Positions 58,373 through 64,000 of a stretch of DNA of 64,000 nucleotides are shown here, piece by piece. The notes under the pieces were generated by a model. It was not told the DNA's origin, did no database searches, and saw only the letters and a program-made list of their open reading frames with translations. The DNA comes from Bog-473 sp963726005 (GTDB lineage: Bacteria; Actinomycetota; Acidimicrobiia; Acidimicrobiales; RAAP-2): positions 372,001-436,000 of the forward strand of contig CAVSAT010000001.1 of the NCBI GenBank assembly GCA_963726005.1, read 5' to 3'. A program made the position numbers and the translations under genes. Numbering within the stretch: the first letter of the stretch is position 1; each line of letters starts with the position of its first letter.

Positions 58373-59871
58373 GCCTCCAAAGGCGGCTGGTCGCCGTCAT
58401 GGCGCTGCTGCTGGTGGCCGGCCTGCTGGTCGCGGACGTCGTGACCTACGCCTCGGTCCGCTCCTATCTCTACGGCCAGGCCGACAGCACCCTGGCCCAG
58501 AACGAGGCGCTCGGCTTCAACTACCTGCGCTACTCCGCGGCGCGCAACCTGCCGATCACCTCGTCCGATCTCTCCCGACGCGTCTCCTCCGACGTGTACC
58601 TGATCCTCCTCGACCGCCAGGGCCACATGATCCGACACCGTCCCTCGGGCCCTCAGGCCCACCCCGACCCGGCGCCCATCGTCCCCAAGGACATTCCGGC
58701 TCAGGAGGTGCCCGACATCTACCGGCACGTCCGCGTCGGGCGCTACAGCGGCACCTTCCGCCCCGACCCCGATGCGGTGAACCTGCGCAGCCAGGGCGAT
58801 CCCGACGGGCAGTACCGCGCCGTCGCCGTCACGGTGCCCCAGGGGACGCTGGTCACCGCGCTCTCGCTCAACCCGACCAACGACACGCTCAGCTCGCTGC
58901 GCAAGGTGGAGTTGCTCGCCAGCCTGGCCGTGTTGTTCTCCATGGGGGTGCTCGCCTTGGTGGTCGTGCGGCGCGGCCTGCGGCCGCTGCGCCAGATGGC
59001 GGGCACCGCCGACGCCATCGCGTCGGGAGACCTGGCGCGTCGCGTGCCCGAGGGCAGGCCCGACACCGAGGTGGGTCGCCTCGGTGTGGCCCTGAACGAG
59101 ATGTTGACCCAGATCGAAGAGGCGTTCTCGGAGAAGTCGGCCTCCGAGGACCGCCTGCGCCAGTTCGTGGCGGACGCGTCGCACGAATTGCGGACGCCGC
59201 TGACGTCCATCCGTGGGTACGCGGAGCTGCTCGGGCGCGGCGGGTTCTCCGACGAGGCCGGCCGACGCAAAGCCCTCAAGCGCATAGAGGAGGAGGCGAC
59301 CCGCATGGGCGGCCTCGTCGACGACCTGCTCCTGCTCGCCGAGCTCGACCGCGGCCGACCGCTCCGGGCCGAGCCGGTCGACCTGCACCGGATCTGTGCC
59401 GACGCAGTGGGCGACTCGAACGCCGTGCCGCACGGCCACCATCTGGACCTGGCGCCCGGCTCCCCGGTGGTGGTGATCGGCGACGGCGAACGGCTGGCAC
59501 AGGTGGCGCACAACCTGGTGCGGAATGCGCTGGCGCACACTCCACCGGGCACCGACGTCACGGTTTCGACGGGGGTGGCCGGCTCCATGGGGTACATCCA
59601 GGTGTCCGACAACGGGCCGGGCATCCCTGCGGGCGAGGTCGCCCGCGTCTTCGACCGCTTCTACCAGGGCGACCCCTCCCGTTCAGCCACGGGGACGGGG
59701 CTGGGCCTCGCCATCGTGCGGGCTATCGCCGAGGCCCTGCACGGGACGGCCGCCGTCGTCTCGACGCCGGGGGCGGGGGCGACCCTGCTGGTCAAGATCC
59801 CGCTCGCGGCCACCCATGTCGCGGCGGAGGCCGGCGTGCCACCGCCGGCCCGTTCAGCGCAGCTGCGCTGA
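58369..59871 (+). CDS. membrane sensor histidine kinase
   Basis: 500 residues. First helix VAVMALLLVAGLLVADVVTY, an extracellular sensor loop (about 30-180), second helix LLASLAVLFSMGVLALVVV, HAMP domain (RRGLRPLRQMAGTADAIASGDL), then the H box with His272 in VADASHELRTPLTSIRG, the N box (RLAQVAHNLVRNALAHTP), G1 (VSDNGPGIPAGE), F and G2 (STGTGLGLAIVRAI). Partner of the upstream response regulator. The 3' end overlaps the isochorismate synthase gene by 18 bp in a perfect palindrome. Stimulus unknown. Confidence 0.93.
   Translation: MSLQRRLVAVMALLLVAGLLVADVVTYASVRSYLYGQADSTLAQNEALGFNYLRYSAARNLPITSSDLSRRVSSDVYLILLDRQGHMIRHRPSGPQAHPDPAPIVPKDIPAQEVPDIYRHVRVGRYSGTFRPDPDAVNLRSQGDPDGQYRAVAVTVPQGTLVTALSLNPTNDTLSSLRKVELLASLAVLFSMGVLALVVVRRGLRPLRQMAGTADAIASGDLARRVPEGRPDTEVGRLGVALNEMLTQIEEAFSEKSASEDRLRQFVADASHELRTPLTSIRGYAELLGRGGFSDEAGRRKALKRIEEEATRMGGLVDDLLLLAELDRGRPLRAEPVDLHRICADAVGDSNAVPHGHHLDLAPGSPVVVIGDGERLAQVAHNLVRNALAHTPPGTDVTVSTGVAGSMGYIQVSDNGPGIPAGEVARVFDRFYQGDPSRSATGTGLGLAIVRAIAEALHGTAAVVSTPGAGATLLVKIPLAATHVAAEAGVPPPARSAQLR
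59854..59871. repeat. 18-bp perfect palindrome formed by two convergent stop codons
   Basis: TCAGCGCAGCTGCGCTGA equals its own reverse complement. It encodes SAQLR-stop on both strands, at the ends of the kinase and of the isochorismate synthase genes. Confidence 0.95.
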
Positions 59872-61134
59872 GGCGCCGGGAACGACGGCCTCCAGGACCG
59901 TCGCCAGCTTGACGTCCGTCTCGGCCACCTCGGCGGCGGGCTCAGACCCGGCCACCACGCCCGACCCGGCACGCAAAGTGACCGACCTGGCGTCGCCGTG
60001 CAGGCGCGCGCTGCGGATGCCGATCATCCACTCCCCCTCGCCGCCGGCGCCGACCCAGCCGACCGGCCCCGCCCAGTGGCCGCGGTCCCCGGCCTCGCAC
60101 CGCCGGATCAGCTCGAGCGCGTCGGCGCGCGGCGTGCCGCCGACGGCCGGCGTGGGATGCAAACGCTCGAGGAGCTCGAGCACCCCGACGGGACGGTGCA
60201 GCCGGCCCTCGATCCGCGTGCCGAGGTGGGCCACCGAGCGGAAGGCGACGAGCGAGGGTTCGTCGGGGACCGACAGCTCGTCGCAGTAGGGCGCGAGGGT
60301 GGCGGCGATCTCGTCGACCACGTAGCGGTGCTCCGCACGGTTCTTGCCGGACTGGGCCAGGTCGCGTTGCGCGTCCGCGTCGGCGCGGGCGGTGTCGCCC
60401 CGGGGCACGGTGCCGGCCAAGGGGTGGCACGACACCCGGCCGGCGCGGCGGGCCACGAGCAACTCGGGGCTGGCCCCGAAGAAGGTGCCGTCGGGCACCG
60501 GCATGGAGAAGATGGTGCAGCTCGGCTCGCCGACACGGAGCCTGCGGAGCACCGCGGCGAGGTGGAGCGGGCCATCGAGCTGCAGGGTCACGGGCCGCGA
60601 CAGGACGACCTTGCGCAGCGTGGCGCCCGGCTCGCGCATGTGTGCCACGGCATCGGCCACCATGTGGCCGTAGGCCGGCGCGCTCATGGGAGCGAACAGA
60701 GCGGTGACGCCCGGGTCGGCGGCGACGTCGGGCGTCGTGCCGTATTGCCAGATGACAGCATCGAACAGCTCGTCGGTCTGGGGCAGCGCGGCGTCGGCGG
60801 GTCCGACCGCGGTGGCCCAACGCCGGGTGACGCCGTCGGCGTCGCGGGAGATCCCCATGGCGAAGCGGGGGATCACGAGGTACCCGTCCATGGCGCCGAC
60901 GAAGGGCAGCGCACCGAGGGCTACGGGACCCGACCCGGGGCAGCGCACGGCGTCCTCACACGGGATCGCCTCCAGGGCCGCGGCCGCCTCCGTCGCCGCG
61001 ACGAGCTGCGCGGTGCCCCAGCCGACCAGCGTCAACCCGGGACGGTCGAAGAGCACGGTCGGACTGCCGTCGTACTGCAGGGCGTCGGGCCCGTACTCGA
61101 GTGGCACGGTGCGCGCGTGGAGCACCGCCGTCAC
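59854..61134 (-). CDS. menF: isochorismate synthase (menaquinone pathway)
   Basis: 426 residues converting chorismate to isochorismate. The GTG start overlaps the menG stop (GTGA). The C-terminal chorismate-binding half shows VVLSRPVTLQL, FFGASPELLVARRAGRVSCHPLAGTVPRG, NRAEHRYVVDEIAATLAPY, LHPTPAVGGTPRADAL and GHWAGPVGWVGAGGEGEW, with the Mg-binding Glu in GASPELL and catalytic Glu/Lys positions typical of MenF/EntC. Together with menG this points to menaquinone; a salicylate/siderophore role is less likely in this context. Confidence 0.92.
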   Translation of the reverse strand: MTAVLHARTVPLEYGPDALQYDGSPTVLFDRPGLTLVGWGTAQLVAATEAAAALEAIPCEDAVRCPGSGPVALGALPFVGAMDGYLVIPRFAMGISRDADGVTRRWATAVGPADAALPQTDELFDAVIWQYGTTPDVAADPGVTALFAPMSAPAYGHMVADAVAHMREPGATLRKVVLSRPVTLQLDGPLHLAAVLRRLRVGEPSCTIFSMPVPDGTFFGASPELLVARRAGRVSCHPLAGTVPRGDTARADADAQRDLAQSGKNRAEHRYVVDEIAATLAPYCDELSVPDEPSLVAFRSVAHLGTRIEGRLHRPVGVLELLERLHPTPAVGGTPRADALELIRRCEAGDRGHWAGPVGWVGAGGEGEWMIGIRSARLHGDARSVTLRAGSGVVAGSEPAAEVAETDVKLATVLEAVVPGASAQLR

Positions 61135-61859
61135 GGGATGCCGGTGCGCGTCGCAACCACGAGCTGGCTGAGGCCGCCCGCCAGGGGGCGGATGCCGACC
61201 CCGGAGAACCCCGCCTCGAGCAGCATCCGGCGCAGGACCGGGGCGGGCGGCAGATAGGCCACCGAACGCGGGAGGTAGCGGTAGGCCTCCTTGTCCGAGA
61301 TGGCTCCCCCCAGGGCCGGCACCGCCTTGGTGAACCACACGTCGTAGCCGACGCGCCACAGCCGCGCGGTGGGGGCGTCGACCTCCAGGACGGCGAGGCG
61401 GCCCCCGGGCCGGAGGACTCGGCCGGCCTCGGCCAGCGTGGCGGCCAGGTCCGTGAAGTTCCGCAGCGCGTAGCCGCACACGAGACCGTCGAACGCGCCG
61501 CCGGCGAAGGGGAGACCACTGCCGTCTGCCTCAACCAGCGGGGTCGCGGCGCCGTTGGCGGCGAGCATGCCCGCGCTGAGGTCGGCGCCGATCACTCGGT
61601 AGCCGCGACGCAGCGCGAGGCGCGAGAGGTCACCGGTGCCGCACGCCAGGTCGAGGACGAGCGATCCGTCCGCCAAGCCCAGCGCCGACACGGTGCCACG
61701 GCGCCACGCCTGGTCCAGCCCGAGCGTCATCAGGCGGTTCATGAGGTCATAACGGGGCGCGATGGTGTCGAACATGGCGCGCACGCGCGCCGTCTTCTCT
61801 TCCCCCGAGGGCAGCGGTGACGGCGGGGGACGATGTGCCGCCGGCCGGCGTCGGGCCAT
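61131..61859 (-). CDS. menG: demethylmenaquinone methyltransferase
   Basis: 242-residue class I methyltransferase (UbiE/MenG) finishing menaquinone. VRAMFDTIAPRYDLMNRLMTLGLDQAWRRG is the family opening; SAM loop VLDLACGTGDLSRLAL, then GADLSAGML, GSGLPFAGGAFDGLVCGYALRNF and AEAGRVLRPGGRLAVLEV. The frame is open upstream, but that part shadows the neighbouring MaoC gene. Its stop overlaps the next gene's start. Confidence 0.93.
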   Translation of the reverse strand: MARRRPAAHRPPPSPLPSGEEKTARVRAMFDTIAPRYDLMNRLMTLGLDQAWRRGTVSALGLADGSLVLDLACGTGDLSRLALRRGYRVIGADLSAGMLAANGAATPLVEADGSGLPFAGGAFDGLVCGYALRNFTDLAATLAEAGRVLRPGGRLAVLEVDAPTARLWRVGYDVWFTKAVPALGGAISDKEAYRYLPRSVAYLPPAPVLRRMLLEAGFSGVGIRPLAGGLSQLVVATRTGIP

Positions 61860-61873
61860 GGCGTCGGACTGCG

Positions 61874-62329
61874 TCAGCGGTAGTACCGGTAGACCACTTG
61901 GGCGACGCAGGCCGGCTTCGGCGCGTCCTTGACCTCCATGACAAGGTCGTAGGTCACCTGCACGCCGCCGTCGACATCCTCGACCCCCGCCACGGTCACC
62001 CCCATGCGCAGGTCTGCACCGACGGGAACCGGTGAGGGAAAGCGGACCTTGTTGCAGCCGTAGTTCACGCCGAACTTCATCTTGTCGACGCGGATGATCT
62101 TGTTCAGCAGGACCGGGGCCAGCGACAAGGTCAGGTAGCCGTGCGCGATGGCCACACCAAAGGGCCCTTCCTTGGCCCGCTCGGGGTCGACGTGGATCCA
62201 CTGGTGGTCGCCGGTCGCGTCGGCAAAGAGATTCACCTGGTCCTGGGTGATCGTCTGCCACTCCGAATGGCCGAGATCCTTGCCGACCAGCTCGTGGAAG
62301 GCGTCGACGCCGTCGACGATCGTGTTCAT
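61874..62329 (-). CDS. MaoC-family (R)-specific enoyl-CoA hydratase-like protein
   Basis: 151 residues from an ATG with GAGGAG 6 nt upstream. Hot-dog fold with the hydratase motif: ITQDQVNLFADATGDHQWIHVDPERAKEGPFGVAIAHGYLTLSLAP, containing the Asp-His pair (ATGDHQWIH) used for hydration. The C-terminus VTYDLVMEVKDAPKPACVAQVVYRYY is typical of the mycobacterial HtdX/NodN-like branch. Acts on acyl-CoA; chain length unknown. Directly upstream of menG with 14 bp between. Confidence 0.9.
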   Translation of the reverse strand: MNTIVDGVDAFHELVGKDLGHSEWQTITQDQVNLFADATGDHQWIHVDPERAKEGPFGVAIAHGYLTLSLAPVLLNKIIRVDKMKFGVNYGCNKVRFPSPVPVGADLRMGVTVAGVEDVDGGVQVTYDLVMEVKDAPKPACVAQVVYRYYR

Positions 62330-62408
62330 GATGTGCTCCTCGCTGGTCACGGTCTGATTTCGCTGAAGGACGCTACCCGCGTGGGGGCAGGTCACTACGC
62401 TGACCCTG

Positions 62409-63131
62409 GTGAGCTACGCGCACGAGCACGACGCGACGCCGCACCACACCCATCGGGACCTGCGGGGCGGGGGCGCCCGGGCGGCCGTCTTCGGGATCAG
62501 TGACGGGCTGGTGACCAACGTCTCCCTGGTGCTGGGAGTGGCGGGCGCCAGTCCCGGAGGGTCCTTCGTGCGCCTGGCCGGGGTCGCCGGGCTGATCGCG
62601 GGCTCGTTCTCCATGGCGGCCGGCGAGTACATCTCCATGACCGCGCAACGCGAGCTGATGGAGCGTGAGCTCGAGGTGGAGCGCCGGTCGCTCCGGCGCA
62701 GCCCCGAGGGCGAAGCAGCCGAGCTCCGAGCCATGTACGTCAAACGGGGGATCGATCCCTCCGTGGCCACCGAGATGACCAACGAGGTCATGCAGGACCC
62801 CGACCTCGCCCTCGAGACACACGCCCGCGAGGAGCTGGGGATCACCACCCAGAACCTCGGCTCGCCCTGGCAGGCTGCCGCGGCGTCGTTCGTCACCTTT
62901 GCCATCGGTGCGTTCATCCCGCTGGCACCGTGGCTCTTCACGTCCGGGGCGGCGGCGATCGTCCTCTCCGTCGTGCTGGGAGCAGTGGCCTCGCTCGCAG
63001 TGGGCGTCGTGCTCGCCCGCTTCACGGAGCGTCCGGCGGTGGCCTCTGCGCTGCGCCAGCTCACCGTGACGGCGATCGCCGCGGCGGTGACCTTCGGGGT
63101 CGGCCGGGCGATCGGAACCGGGGTCGCCTGA
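62409..63131 (+). CDS. VIT1/CCC1-family iron/manganese transporter
   Basis: 240 residues, five helices. GARAAVFGISDGLVTNVSLVLGVAGA and AGLIAGSFSMAAGEYISMTAQREL are the family signature (metal-binding region of helix 2), followed by a soluble Glu-rich helical segment (ELEVERRSLRRSPEGEAAEL) thought to bind metal, and three C-terminal helices. His-rich start HEHDATPHHTH. Direction and metal are inferred from the family. Confidence 0.9.
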   Translation: MSYAHEHDATPHHTHRDLRGGGARAAVFGISDGLVTNVSLVLGVAGASPGGSFVRLAGVAGLIAGSFSMAAGEYISMTAQRELMERELEVERRSLRRSPEGEAAELRAMYVKRGIDPSVATEMTNEVMQDPDLALETHAREELGITTQNLGSPWQAAAASFVTFAIGAFIPLAPWLFTSGAAAIVLSVVLGAVASLAVGVVLARFTERPAVASALRQLTVTAIAAAVTFGVGRAIGTGVA

Positions 63132-63140
63132 CCGCGGGCG

Positions 63141-64000
63141 TCAGGTCGAGCCGGAGGGGTCGCGCCGGTAGGACCGGTCGACGTGATCGACCGTGAAGCC
63201 GAGCGAGCGGTACAACACGACCGCAGCCTCGTTGGTGGCGTCCGTGTAGAGCATCCCGACCGTGATCCCGCGCCGGGCGAGCGACTCCAGCCCGGCCACC
63301 GTGAGGGACCGGCCCCATCCCTGCCCGTGGTACCGGGGGTCGACGGCGATCACGTAGATCTCGCCGAGGACGGGCGTGTGGTCTCGGTGGATCTTCGTCC
63401 AGCACGAGCCGATGAAGCCCGCACCATCGGGGTCGTCGGCCACCAGGAAGCCGTCGAGCTCGACCCACCCGGCAGCCATGCGGGCGCGGAGCTGTTCGAC
63501 GGTCCACCCACCCTGCTCGGGATGACCGGCAAAGGCACGGTTGTTCGTCTGCACCCAGGCTTCCTCGTCGCGACCCGGCTCGAAGGGCCGCGTGGCGAGC
63601 GGCCGTGTCGCCTCGACGATCTCGTCCGCCACCGGGAGGGGGACGCGCATTTGGAGCAGGTCGCGCTCCGCGGTGAATCCCAGGGCGCGGGCGAGGTCGT
63701 CGTCGGCCGGGGCCGCCCGCATGGCCCACAGGTGGACCGGCGCGCGCGGCGGCGCCTCGGACACGGCGCGCCGGACGAGGCCCGAGGCGAGCGCGGGCCC
63801 GCGTTTGCCGGCGCGGGCCGCGGGGTCGATGACCACGTGCAGCGCGACCGAGCCGTCGTGGATGGGGGAGAGGAACGCCCCGCCGGCCAGCCCGTCGGCG
63901 CCCCGGGCCAGGACCGCGCGCTCCTCTGTCCCGGCTTCGCGGGGTCCGCTCAGCGCGAGCAGTTGCGGCTCGGGCAGCGGCGCGTGATCGTCGGCTGTCG
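63141..64000 (-). CDS. mshD: mycothiol synthase (5' end outside the window)
   Basis: MshD acetylates Cys-GlcN-Ins with acetyl-CoA in the last step of mycothiol synthesis. The frame stays open to the right edge, so about 285 residues are visible of roughly 300. Two GNAT domains: the N-terminal one ends with AGGAFLSPIHDGSVALHVVIDP and AARAGKRGPALASGLVRRAV; the C-terminal one has NNRAFAGHPEQGGWTVEQL, GEIYVIAVDPRYHGQGWGRSL (acetyl-CoA loop) and MLYTDATNEAAVVLYRSLGF. WVELDGFLVADD is typical of MshD. Mycothiol marks the organism as an actinobacterium. Confidence 0.93.
   Translation of the reverse strand, partial: TADDHAPLPEPQLLALSGPREAGTEERAVLARGADGLAGGAFLSPIHDGSVALHVVIDPAARAGKRGPALASGLVRRAVSEAPPRAPVHLWAMRAAPADDDLARALGFTAERDLLQMRVPLPVADEIVEATRPLATRPFEPGRDEEAWVQTNNRAFAGHPEQGGWTVEQLRARMAAGWVELDGFLVADDPDGAGFIGSCWTKIHRDHTPVLGEIYVIAVDPRYHGQGWGRSLTVAGLESLARRGITVGMLYTDATNEAAVVLYRSLGFTVDHVDRSYRRDPSGST

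Overview
The window is high-GC DNA from an actinobacterium. It carries a mycothiol synthase (mshD), menaquinone genes (an isochorismate synthase and menG), a deazaflavin (F420)-type nitroreductase, GTGA/ATGA gene overlaps and leaderless-looking promoters. The secreted S53 protease ending in GYWLVASDGGIF-type repeats, and the order aspS-rarA-...-alaS-ruvX-mltG-aroE, make class Acidimicrobiia the most likely home. That placement is an inference, since no rRNA gene is present.

Layout. Positions 1-14.0 kb are a dense housekeeping block: the tail of an unknown gene, aspS, rarA, the S53 protease, alaS, ruvX, mltG, aroE, a convergent mscS-type channel, a rodA/ftsW-type glycosyltransferase and a bifunctional-nuclease-domain protein. 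Positions 14.2-36 kb are a looser accessory region of small, mixed-orientation genes. These are two MerR regulators, a SnoaL-like protein, a RibD/DHFR-domain reductase, a deazaflavin nitroreductase, a sulfatase, small membrane proteins, VOC proteins (one broken), a nucleoside phosphorylase, a PQQ-propeller lipoprotein, a GrpB protein, a frameshifted family 2 glycosyltransferase, a serine hydroxymethyltransferase behind a ZTP riboswitch, and a sulfotransferase. Positions 35-44.4 kb are a stress-type module: CsbD, an RsbW-like ATPase, DUF6458 and 54-aa hydrophobic proteins, a STAS protein, a LuxR-type regulator, a plasmid-stabilisation-like protein, CYTH-CHAD, DUF6328, a DoxX protein with a basic tail and a Lys/Ala-rich H1-like protein. 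From 46 kb to the right edge the DNA is again dense: PhyH dioxygenase, ABM monooxygenase, aquaporin, a second FtsW/RodA protein, ppk, GT87, a methyltransferase, a flippase-like membrane protein, an AI-2E-type permease, polyprenol-phosphate mannose synthase, a two-component pair, the menaquinone genes, a MaoC hydratase, a VIT1/CCC1 transporter and mshD.

Most unusual features. A family of short GC-rich imperfectly palindromic repeats (core near GTGCCCCCGTACGCCGGG) appears in nearly every intergenic gap from 16.3 to 36.4 kb and again at 44.5-45.9 kb. I saw none in either housekeeping flank. A near-identical 20-bp palindrome lies upstream of both the csbD-like gene and the LuxR-type regulator. 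A 72-bp-arm inverted repeat sits in a 1.4-kb stretch without genes. Short tandem duplications lie directly upstream of two genes of the stress module. Several genes (mscS, the family 2 glycosyltransferase, the mannose synthase, one VOC gene) are interrupted by single-base deletions; the cleanest cases fall in C runs, which suggests sequence error in at least some of them.
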